DNA of 64,000 nucleotides from Silene conica (Eukaryota; Streptophyta; Magnoliopsida; Caryophyllales; Caryophyllaceae). Positions 20,951-31,177 of the stretch are shown here, piece by piece. The first letter of the stretch is position 1; each line of letters opens with the position of its first letter. The notes under the pieces were generated by a model. That model made no database searches and was not told where the DNA came from. It was given only the letters and a program-made list of their open reading frames with translations. The translations under genes and the position numbers were made by a program. Location: assembly GCA_029255685.2 (NCBI GenBank), contig CM055315.2, forward strand, positions 53,287,358-53,351,357, written 5' to 3'.

Positions 20951-22167
20951 AATTAGACTCGATCTTAACTAATGGAACGATTTCAATCTCAGAGCGAAAT
21001 TTACATGTAAGCCTAAACCAATGCCAAGTACAAAATGAGAAAGTATTTAAATCATGCAAACGAGTTATGGTGTCGTCAAACATTGCGAAAACAAGAGACT
21101 ATAGAGACTTTATACCATGGACTCTCGCGGTACGCTCGAGACACTCATGAAGCAAAGGGTGAATATATGTAAAAGATAGGAAGAAGTAATTTTGTAATGA
21201 CACTCACCTAACTACGACCCATGAAAGCATGCCTGCAATCTAACATGAACAAGAATTCTACAACTATGTAAACCATACTCATTACGTGACTTGGGTACAT
21301 GCAATTGAGGTAATGAAAGATATGTGAGGTAAAAGGTAAAAAGTGGTTAAGATGTTTTTGGACTTGTGGGGTTAGTAGCCAAGCTAGTAAAAGTGGTTCC
21401 CAACAACATATTCCACAACTTTTGATATTAAGAAAGTGCTCTTTTGTAACACAACTCTCACATTTAAATAAGAAAGGACTCTCCAATATTTTGAATGAAG
21501 TACGGGAGTGATAACATATAAAGAAAGGGATTTCAGAACAAAATTTTGAATTCTAACACTGTCAGGTGGTCGGCCGGCCCATGAAGGTGGTCGGTCGACC
21601 TCTTTCCTGTACGCTTTGACTTTTTTTTTTCGTTATTCTTTTCTTTCTTTCTTTTTCTGAATTTTTCTGTTCTTTTTCTCTTTTCTTGCTTTCTTTCTTT
21701 CTTTTCTCTTTTTGCTCAAGGTCGCATACAAACCAAGATGCCTCAAGATTAAACCAAAGACCACATATACTAGCTTGGAAGGGTATGCTAAGTATAGGAT
21801 GTAGTTTTAGGGAATAAAAGGGCAATTTTGGTTATGTGAAGCTTATGGGTAAATACGAGAAAAAGGATCCCAAATGCACGTACCAAGACTCACAAAACGA
21901 GATAGTAAAACAAGTATATAGCAATTCAAGTTCATGTTTATGCATATTGATGTAACATGTTCCAAGGGGAGTACTACTCACATCCTAGACAACTGGTTTA
22001 AAGATGAAACCAGGAAATAAAGCTCTAAATCTTAGAATGTATAGTAGGTTGCCAAGGTATAAGTCAAGTCTCAGGATATACAAATTGACAAAAACTCGTA
22101 GATATGCAAAAGACTCTCAAACTAAAACAAGTTGGCAAGGCAAGGCAAGGGCATAAACATGTAAGAT
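20951..22167 (-). other. F 3' internal region, no recognisable gene
   Basis: Non-coding sequence between the polypurine tract and the duplication joint. It holds one paired-palindrome module (21568-21600) and a pyrimidine tract rich in CTTT and TTTC (about 21618-21716). Short frames on either strand lack motifs. It is nearly identical to 60448-61665. Confidence 0.7.
21568..21600. repeat. paired-palindrome module (12-9-12) in F internal region
   Basis: Arms 21568-21579 (GGTCGGCCGGCC) and 21589-21600 (GGTCGGTCGACC), spacer CATGAAGGT. CTGTCAGG lies just before and CCTGTACG just after. Confidence 0.88.
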
Positions 22168-22547
22168 GGAGTAATAAGTTGGGGATGTAATAATGAGGTT
22201 ACAGGGACGTAACCGTGTTTTAAGGAGGATAGGATTGTAAAATCTTAATGATTTTATGATATGACGAGTTGTTAATGACATGGCTAAATTGTATGTGGTG
22301 ATTGTTTACCTATACTCGATAATCTTGATTACTTCTGTTATGTTTTTATTGCGTTCCGTAAAGTATCTGTAAACCTGGTTTTGTGTCAAACTTTGAGGAC
22401 AAAGTTTTTGTAACAAGGGTACAATGCAACACTCGCGTTTTGAAATCTATATAAGTACTACTTGGGTTTGTTTCATGTTGTTATGTGTTTCGTTACCATT
22501 AGGGGATGGTGAACTTCGGGACGAAGTTCATTTTAAGGGGGGAAGAC

Positions 22548-25118
22548 TGTAATACCCCGTATTCTATTTTAATTTTTATTAATGATTTTGGATACGATGA
22601 TAGCTATTCGAACGTTTTTATTTGATAATTCACTTACCGAATAATAATTGTTATATTTTATACGTTGTTAGTAATGTCGAGTATGCGAATTAGTAAGATA
22701 TCGTGTTTAAGTTAAATACGGAGTTGAGGGAATTGGGCCTCGAAGGGCGTGCCTTAGTGCAGCGCAATACAACATAACACCAAACTCACTAACATCTCAC
22801 AAAACTCCCTCCAACGTCCAACTTAAACATCATCTAAACCCTAACCCTAATAAACAAAAAAAACGCCTCTCACTCACGTACACTGGTGGTGGCCGCTCCA
22901 GAGGGTAAGAAAGGGAGATGCACACGGTGGATTAGGGTGGTTAGGGGTGGACGAATTGCTTCAGAAAAGCGGTATGCTCAGGATTGTTCTATATTTTGCT
23001 GTTTCTCCTGTCTTTTATTCGTGTAAATAGTAACTAGATATACACGTTATATCGATTGTCTTCTCATACCACAAATCTACGATGTTAATATTTGAGTTCT
23101 GACCATAGTTATGACGTCGTGGACCACCTAGGACCACCGTGTATGGTGGTTTTGCCACCTACGTCATTCGCGAATTTTCGTTCTTAGAATAGGCTGTTGA
23201 ACGTATGGTTTGGTATAGGGATTCAAAGTGGTGTTTGTTCACAGTTAGTACGAGTGTTCGAGTATTTAGTAAGGTGGTAGTCGGGGTGTGTGTATGGTGG
23301 TTGTCACGGTGGGTCTTGGTGGCGTGTGTCGGTTTAATGGTGGAGTTCGTTTGGGTCGTGGTGTAAACAGAGTAACAAGGGGTCTGGTGGTCAGGGTTTG
23401 GGGTGGCTGTTTCGGGGAGATGGGTGGTGTCGAAGGTTGGGGATTGGCTCCAAGGGGCAGAGGGTGTTGTGAGGTGTCAAGGGAGGAGGTTGGTTGGGGT
23501 GAGCAAAGCGTTGGCACGTGGCGAAGGGGGTGGTTGCAGGGGGTGTGTCACGGGTAAGTGCAGGAACATAGGACTGCCGTTGGTGACCAGTGGGTGTTGG
23601 GACTGGTTTTGAGGGCTGGTTGGGACAAGGATGGTGTCGTGGTCAGGCGCAGTAGTTACACCGCGGGTCAGGGGTCTCAACCATGATTGTGTGGTGGAAG
23701 TGCAGGCCGTAGAAGGGCGTCGAAGAGGCTGCGAAGTGGGCTGATGTCGTGAGGAGTTGGTCGCTGTTTTTGGCTGTTTGTGTTATTACGTGTAATGCAT
23801 TTTGTTGGTAGTATATTGTTGTTGTCTAGTGTATTAGTTTGTTGTCTTATTATTATTATATGATACCATTATTACTATTATTATTATTATTATAATTTGT
23901 ATTATTATTATTATTATTATTATTGTTATTACTAATATTACTATGGTTAGTATTTTTGACAATGACCTTATGGTTATTAATATTATTATGTTATTATTAT
24001 TATTTTCGAAATTAATAATTTGTTTGTTAGATTTGTATATTGTAATTAATATGATTGATTGTTAGTATATGGTAACTTATTATCAAAGTTTTATGGTTAG
24101 TCAATGTATTTAAGTATGTGCAATATTGTTATATTGTATTGTGACAATTATTTATATATGGTGAAGTTTAATAATTGGGACATGATCAAGAGTTTTGTAG
24201 TACTGCCATTTTGGGCAAGGTTTCTATTTCGGGAAAGTTTCTAATACAGGAAACTTTCCACTTTTGGAAGTTGCTATATTTAGTATGTTGTTACTATATA
24301 TATAATGGGGGCTGGTGGTGATTTATTAATCGTTAAATAATAATTATTTAGGTGACGGTTTCTGCGTTGGTTATCTTTCTGCAAATTGAGGTAGGGGAAA
24401 TTGCTACACATATAATAATGATTATTTACTTGGTTGATTGATGAGTATTTTACATTATCGTATGATTTGGAATATTGTGTTATTTGAATATATTTTCTGT
24501 GATACGATATTAGGTGATGGGAGATGGGCGTTGTGATTGGTGCGGAGTTAATTGGCGTTGTGATCGCGATCGGTGCGGAGTTAATTGGCGTTGTGATCGG
24601 TGCGGAGTTAATTGACGTTGTGATCGGTGCGGAGTTAATTGGCGTTGTGATCGGTGCGGAGTTAATGGCCTTGGGAGCAGTGCAGAGTTATTGGCCTTGT
24701 GATCGGTGCGGAGAAGGGATGATTGAATCTATCCCTATATATATGATATTGTTGTTTATTTATTTTCCTCTACTCAACCTCGTGGTTGACCCTGTGTATT
24801 CGTGATCACCTGTGATGAACCAAATTATTGGGGAGCAGACTGACAGGTGGCTGAGACTGTGGGAAGCTTTGGGAAGAGAGAGCTTGGATCCGGACCAGAC
24901 TAGAGTCTAGTTCACCATAGTCAGTTTATCATGAGTTGTATTTTCATTTCATAAGACAGTTTGTATACAGTTGTAGGAACATGTTATGGAGTTTAACTTT
25001 TAAATAAAGTACTGTTTATCTTTCCTTTGTATCTACTGCCTCGGGAAACCGGGATGGTAACGCCCTTAATTATCTGAGGAGTCCTAGTACAGGCCCTTAA
25101 ATAAATGGGGGTGTTACA
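22548..25118 (+). repeat. 3' LTR of A'
   Basis: 2571 bp with the same ends and layout as 3111-5700. Differences include one less 10-bp GGACCACCTA unit near 23121-23143, a short deletion near 24366 and changes in the minisatellite. Confidence 0.85.
24529..24712 (+). repeat. 27-bp minisatellite in the LTR of A'
   Basis: Same array as in A, with one unit enlarged by 6 bp (a duplicated GATCGC-like segment near 24560) and a G-to-A change in another. Confidence 0.82.
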
Positions 25119-27771
25119 CTGTCCGATACGATCTCCTTCGGAACACCATGATAGCGAACAATCTCAGCAACATAAGCGTTTGCAAGGCGATCTATATATC
25201 ATTTCTCTCTAATCAGTATGAACCTAGCACACTTAGTCAATCGATCCACTACAACCCAAACGACATCCTTACCGCCAACAGTCTTCGGTAACGCGGTCAC
25301 AAAGTCCATGGAGATGCACTATCACTTCCACTGAGGAACGTGGTGCGGCTGAAGTAGAGCACCAAGTCTCTTATGCTCAATCTTGACTTGCTGACATGTC
25401 AAACACTTACTCACGAAACTCAAGATGTCCTTTTTCATCCCAGGCCACCAGAACAAGTGTCTAAGATCCTTATGCGTCTTCTCGCCACCAGGATGAAACG
25501 AATAAGGGGTCAAATGTGCCTTATCTAACACCTTCTTCATTAGGTTAGGAGCATCAGGAACAAACATCCGGCCATGGAAACAAAGAAATCGATCATCACC
25601 AATCACAAAATCCTTAGCCTCACAATTGGCTATCTTAGCCTCGAATTTCATGAAAGTAGCATCAGTAGGCAAACTCTGGCGAATCTCCCAGTACAAAGTC
25701 TGCTCAGTTGACATCGCATTCAACCAATTGAATCCAGTCCCAACCATCTCAAGCCTCAGCTTACGGAACTTTGAACATAATTCATCTGGCAACACTCGAA
25801 TCGCGCTCAAAGAATGAGAGGTCTTTCTACTCAACGCATCAGGAACTACGTTAGGCTTGCCCTCATGATAAATAAGCGCTATGTCGTAATCCTTGATGAG
25901 CTCAAGCCATCTGCGCTGCGTCATGTTAAGCTCTTTCTGAGTGAAAATGTACCTTAAGCTCTTATGATAAGTAAACATGCGGCAATGGGAGCCAATAAGA
26001 TTATGAAGCCACATCTTTAAGGTATGAACAACTGCGGCTAACTCCAGGTCATGAGTAGGATAATTCACCTCGTGAACAAGCAACTGTCTGGAGGAATAGG
26101 ATATCACCTTCCCACTCTACATCAGTACACAACCTAAACCAAGCATAGAAGCATCGCAGTACACATCATAATCAACCCTATTCTCCGGAAGAGTAGGCAC
26201 TGGAGCGGTCGTCAATCTAGTCTTCAAATCCTGAAAGGTATTCTCACAGTTATCAGTCCAAACAAACTTGGTTTCCTTCTTTAGCAGCTGAGTCATCGGG
26301 CGAGCAAGTCTAGAGAAGTCTTTCACGAACCGTCGATAGTAACCTGTTAATCCAAGGAAACTACAGATCTCACCAATGTCCTTGAGACTCTCCCAATCCA
26401 TAAAAGCGTCTATCTTGGAGGGTCAACCATCACACCCTCGCTGGAGATCACATGGTCTAGAAAGGCTACCTTTGACAACCAGAATTCGTATTTCGAAAAC
26501 TTAGCGTACCGCTTCTAACGACACAGAATCTCAAGTATGATGCGAAGATGTTCAACGTGCTCTTCATCCGTCTTCGAGTAAATCATAATGTCATCTATGA
26601 ACACCACAACGCAAGTGTCCAAGTATTCGCTGAAGGTTCAATTCATCTGATCCATAAATATGGCAGGAGCATTGGTTAACCCAAATGGCTTGACCACAAA
26701 CTCGAAATGTTCATAGCGAGTGCGGAAAGCAGTCTTTGCAACATCAGCCTCACGAACGGGGATTGGATGATATCCCGACCGTAGATCAATCTTAGAGAAT
26801 CTGGAAGCACCACGGAGCTGGTCGAACAGATCATCAATCTTAGGCAACGAATAACGGTTCTTCGCGATGACTCGGTTCAACTGTCTATAGTCAATGCACA
26901 ATCTCATAGAACCGTCTTTCTTCTTAACGAACAACAGTGGAGCACCCCAAGGGGAAGCACGCGGTCAAATAAAACCTTTCTCAATCATCTCTTCCAATTT
27001 CTTCTTCAGTTCCTTCAAATCTGGCGGAGCCATCCGATATGGAGCCTTAGAAATAGGTCTGGTACCAGGCACAAGCTCAATCGTAAACTCGACATCTCGC
27101 TCTGGAGGTATACCCGGCAACTTTTTAGGGAACACATCGGGAAACTCTCGAACAATGGGCACCTCTTCCAACTTTGGCAACGAAGGTTTCGCGCCTGAAA
27201 TAACACACAGGAAGGCTTGGCAACCCTTCCTAAGAAGATAAGAAGCTTTCATTGAAGAAATGAGACGAACATCCTTTCTGGGGCAAGTTCCCTTATAGGA
27301 AACACGAACTCCTGTCGGACTCCTCAAGCATATTTTGTTATCACGGCACTCGAAGCGAGCATGGTACCGCGATAACCAATCCATACCGAGGATAATGTCA
27401 AACTCCTCGAGAGGAAACCTCGGAAGGTTCGCAGGAAATGTTGAGCTAGCAATCAGAACGGGTACATCCGTATAGGAAGAAGAACAGGAGAAGACGTCTC
27501 CAGATGGCAGTGAAATGGAAGTCTCCTTACAAATGGAAGACTCAAGAGCTAGTCTATAAGCAAAGTGGGTCGATATTAATGACAAGGAAGTACCAGTATC
27601 AAATAGGATCAAGCATTCGGCACCAAGGACTGAGAATATACCGGCAATGATGTATGTGTTGGCCTCTGACTCAGCTCTCGTCATCACGAAGATGTTCCCT
27701 TTAGCCTTGTTTACACGGTCGCTACAGCAGTGGGGACAGCCTTGCCATGAGGAGTGTTCCTCTCTGGACAC
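25119..27771 (-). pseudogene. pol: B' gypsy pol, shares most stops with B
   Basis: Same domains as B: protease DTGTS, RT with [16 protein letters not shown], RNase H, the integrase H2C2 finger and the truncated core. It shares the B stops after EEMIEKGFI, after FMDQMN and before SGKVIAY, so those mutations predate the duplication. It also has its own damage: a Trp-to-stop change near 25200 in the integrase core, and one G fewer near 26420, which shifts the frame between RT and RNase H. It cannot encode a working polyprotein. Confidence 0.92.
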
Positions 27772-28701
27772 TCAAAAGAACGATGTCCAATCCGATTACA
27801 AGTGTAGCACCTGTAAGCTTGCTTATAGCAGTCAGAACCAGGATGAGGAGCTTTAACACAACGATGGCGCTTGTCCGTAGAAGTCTCAGTGTGAACAATG
27901 GTACGAGCAACTAGAGCGACAAATCTCTCACACCTCTTCTTCTGGGAAGTAGGAAGGGCAGTGGCTGGAACAAACGGTCTCATACCCTGGTAATTAGTCC
28001 TCTGGTATGAAGAAGAACCACTAGCAACTCTGGTCTCAGCATCAATGGCCTTAATAGAACTCTCGGCCCAATAGCATCATCATACACCTCCACAAAAGAA
28101 GTAGAGTCCCTTCTAACCATGTTGTCAATGCGAGGACCAAACTTTCGTCGGTAGAAGTAGACTCTCTCGGACTCTATTCTGACAAAGCGAGAAGCAAAAT
28201 GAGCTAGTTGATTGAACTTGTCTGTGAACGCCTAAACTGTCATCCTGCCTTGCTTCAAATCCATGAATTCCTTCAATCTTTGAGAACGAAGTTCCTTCGG
28301 GTAAAAGCGAGTCTCGATCATGTTCTTGAAAGCATCCTAGTCAAATAGCGGGTCCACCAGAGCGGTAGGACCAGTAAGCGTCCACCATCTATCAGCCTCG
28401 GGTGTCAGAAAGTGAGCAACTAGACGTACGTACACTAACCTCCCTGGCCACAGGGTACATCGAGAAACCTCTCTCCATGTCTCTTAACCACTCAAACAAA
28501 GCAACTGGATCAACCTCTCCACTGTCGGTCTTGGTGTGACTTCCTAGACATCTGGTTGGCTATCCAAGAGAAGCCGCCGGGATGGTTCGCATCATTAATA
28601 GGAGGCGGAGGAGGAGCAGCATCAACCTGGGTCCTCTGGTTCTCCAGAACCTGTAGCTGTTCTTGCATGATTGTATTGTCTATGTTGAAAGGCCTCACCA
28701 T
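27711..28701 (-). pseudogene. gag: B' gypsy gag
   Basis: N-terminal piece at 28510-28701 with the proline run. The zinc-knuckle piece at 27711-27983 has a first box whose leading Cys is Arg and a second box CYTCNRIGHRSFEC that is intact. The frame between is interrupted. Confidence 0.85.
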
Positions 28702-28854
28702 TCTACAAAAGAAAAACTTGGGTTAGCTTCGCATATAGCATTCACAAACAAACTACCATATTTAAATCTTTAAACTACCCCATTTGTCATTCATTATTTG
28801 GTTACTTGGTCAAGTTATGTTGGGGGGTCACATGAGTGCGTCGGGAGCGACAAC

Positions 28855-28867
28855 GCTCTGATACCAA
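28855..28867 (-). promoter_or_regulatory. B' primer-binding site (tRNA-iMet)
   Basis: Minus strand TTGGTATCAGAGC, one base from the LTR edge at 28869. Confidence 0.9.
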
Positions 28868-29660
28868 CTGTAAAACCCCACCTCGCGATAGCGGAAAATA
28901 AACACAGAAGATACTAAAACTGCAACGTAATTTAAACTTTTTAAGTAAACATAACTAAACATGCGAGGTGTAAAGTCTAGATAACTGAAATGCGGAAAAT
29001 GAAAGAAAGATAAATAAGTATTAAATCACAAGTACAAAATCGCAACCCGGGATAACATATCCCTCCAGGCACAAAACTGTATAAACCAAAACTAATGTTT
29101 AGCTAACGAATAGGGTTTAGTCATCGATGAAGGATCATCGCTTGCTAGCATCTGTGAAATCCCCCCTATAATCATTATCACCACCAACCTACACACATGC
29201 AACATGTGCGCCATAATCAGTGGGGAGTGACTAGAGATGCTCCTAGCCACCTATTGTCATAAAAACGTAACATGTAATCACATATGATTAATTATCATAC
29301 TCCAACATAAACATGATCATGTGAAGTATGTGGTGAATAAAGCATGTATTCGCCCTAAACTTGCAGGATTATAATGAAAATTACAGTTGTGATTATAGTC
29401 ATAAGATAAATAAAAACATGAAAAAGAATACAACCTTTGGTCCTTGTGCTTATGGCCTTAGAACAGGAATTAAAGTAAATTCCCTCCTATAACTTGCACC
29501 CAAGACTTAGATTGAGACGATGCCGCGTGTGCTAGAAAATACTCTCCAATTGCCTTGCAATATGGGGAGAGCCTTTGAGGTTTTAGATGTGAGATCTGAG
29601 TTTTGGGAGAAGAATACTCTCAAAACCCTAATTGTGAGAATTATGATTCAACAGTTCCTG

Positions 29661-29687
29661 ACATAAGGAGAAGGACTCTCCTTATGT
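29661..29687. repeat. hairpin in the C LTR
   Basis: ACATAAGGAGA and its exact complement TCTCCTTATGT enclose AGGAC. The other LTR has the same hairpin. D has a version with one mismatch. Confidence 0.75.
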
Positions 29688-30149
29688 AGTACTTAGGGTG
29701 GGTCGGCCGAATTAGGGTAAGAGTGGGCTTTCTCCACTCTTACCTTATTCCTTTGCATGATTCGACCCGATTTGCTAAATATTATTTGCCGGATTTTTAT
29801 TATAAATCGCATACGTGTTATCAGATATTAATGCAGTCGATGTATTAATAATGGTCTGATAAAATTACGATATTGTATAATTACCCAAATTAATATAACT
29901 GTTTATATTAATACGCGAAATCAATATTTAATTAAATATAACTGCTTATATTTAATTTTACGAATTAATCATGTAATCCGTATTAGCTAAAATTATTTAA
30001 TCTGTATTAAATAATAATCTCAACATCTTATTGACTAATTCAATAGTCAATACCTCTGACTAACTGTTAAGTCGTATTCGGCATAAATGTGACTGTATTT
30101 TCATACCTTCATATCTCTCAAACGTGTCCTATAGGTGTGACGTATAGGG

Positions 30150-30235
30150 ACCAGTTGATCACCGCCATCCGTATGACAATAACGTCAAACTTATCTAGCA
30201 AGTCAACCGTTATTGATAAACGTGGATCAACTGGT
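30150..30235. repeat. nested inverted repeats in the C LTR
   Basis: Outer arms ACCAGTTGATC (30150-30160) and GATCAACTGGT (30225-30235), and inner arms CAATAACG (30177-30184) and CGTTATTG (30208-30215), are each perfect. All C and D LTRs keep both pairs. Confidence 0.8.
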
Positions 30236-30319
30236 AATAATACAGAAGTATGCCCTTGTGATCCTTAAAGAGATTTAATAAGTCATTGTACTTAATTATC
30301 AAGGAGACCAGCCCCAACA

Positions 30320-30416
30320 ATCTCCCACTTGTCCGTACAAGGGTATGTGCAATGACGTTATCACACTACATGTGGAGGATACAAGCTCCAACAAACTCCC
30401 ACTTGTCCGTACAAGT
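30320..30416 (-). promoter_or_regulatory. duplicated polypurine tract/hairpin of C
   Basis: The minus strand reads CTTGTACGGACAAGTGGGAG at the LTR edge (30322-30341) and again at 30396-30415. The first abuts the 3' LTR and is the likely priming site. Each copy includes a small hairpin ACTTGT-ACGG-ACAAGT. A third, weaker CTCCCACT lies near 30483. Confidence 0.75.
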
Positions 30417-31177
30417 GTAGGTGTGATAACCGATTCTCATATCCTTTTAAAATTTCTCCCACTCAATGTAAGACAATTTGCAAATCCGGATTCGCAAAGG
30501 TCGTATCTCACAAGCGATCTGTATCAAGAGTGGTTTTCCCGACTAGAGAGTAACTTAACTGATAAAACGAATCTGTATTCGAGCATGGCCATGCATTTCA
30601 GTTACTACTCCTCGAGTGGCCCTGAGAAATGATAAAATCCTGATAAGGGTTTGGATATTTCCCTCAACTCGAATCCTGCCGATATCGCGCAGCATGAAAT
30701 AACCCAGAAAAATCCTCTTGGCCCCTGTTACGATGACCGTGGGAAAGAAAGCAAAGTTACCCGAAATCTGCCTTAATCTCAAGAGACAGTTGAAAGTCAA
30801 AAGACTCGACTCTAAGGAACACTATGGAGGTCCTATCCACGACCTGGCACACAATGTTATAAAACATTTAGGACACCATAACGTTGTCACGGGGTGTCCT
30901 ACGAGATATCCGTATAACTCGCCTTTGTGATTGGTCAGTCATCCGCGTGACTTATGGCTCGTTGAACCCACCATCAACCAACGTCACAAAATGATTACCT
31001 GAGTTATCAGCTCAAGTGGGTAATCAAGGACTAAAACGATGTAAAATTCAGTTCACTTTGTGGTGTTCAAAATTGGCGTACAATTCCACATGAAAAACAA
31101 AACATTATATATCATAACAATGAGGTTGAATAGAGTACACGAGAAAATGAATTATTACATGAATTCATAAAAGAGTA
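30417..31177 (-). other. C 3' untranslated region
   Basis: Sequence between the polypurine tracts and the pol stop. No gene is seen. The plus-strand frames here (for example 30718-30930) have no recognisable domain. Confidence 0.6.

Larger units (their letters stand above)
2730..22167 (+). repeat. first copy of a ~19.4-kb tandem duplication
   Basis: Contains, in order, part of A, B and the F LTR with E1. The same order with the same internal junctions recurs at 22168-61665. The left edge is GTAAGA (2724-2729) in element A. The right edge is GTAAGAT (22161-22167) in element F, and the F sequence that should follow is seen only in the second copy (61666 on). Confidence 0.88.
12812..22167 (-). 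mobile_element. element F: Tat/Ogre/Athila-like gypsy element (3' part)
   Basis: Minus-strand element with its 3' LTR on the left and internal 3' sequence on the right, cut off by the duplication joint at 22167. LTR ends are TGATGC/GCATCA. A purine-rich TTTGGTTTGGGGAATT tract and a hairpin precede the LTR on the minus strand, as in Tat/Ogre-type elements. No pol domain is in view, so the lineage call rests on the LTR and flanking motifs. F is inserted in the 5' LTR of B and itself contains E1. Confidence 0.7.
22168..25118 (+). mobile_element. element A' (second copy of A)
   Basis: Internal 3' region (22168-22547) with the two hairpins and polypurine tract, then the 3' LTR. It joins B' integrase exactly as A joins B. 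Scattered substitutions separate it from A, roughly one to a few per cent by eye. Confidence 0.85.
29329..30319 (-). repeat. 3' LTR of C
   Basis: 991 bp. On the element's strand it starts TGTTGGGGCTGGT. It contains an 11-bp perfect hairpin (29661-29687) and a nested double inverted repeat (30150-30235). Confidence 0.93.

Noticed and set aside
29700..29711. GGTCGGCCGAAT in the C LTR as another 12-9-12 module
   Set aside because: A single arm-like word, two mismatches from the palindrome, and no partner 9 bp away.
30345..30930. Plus-strand frames in the C 3' untranslated region (also 40522-41157 in D)
   Set aside because: Antisense to the element, without domains, and changed in length between C and D.
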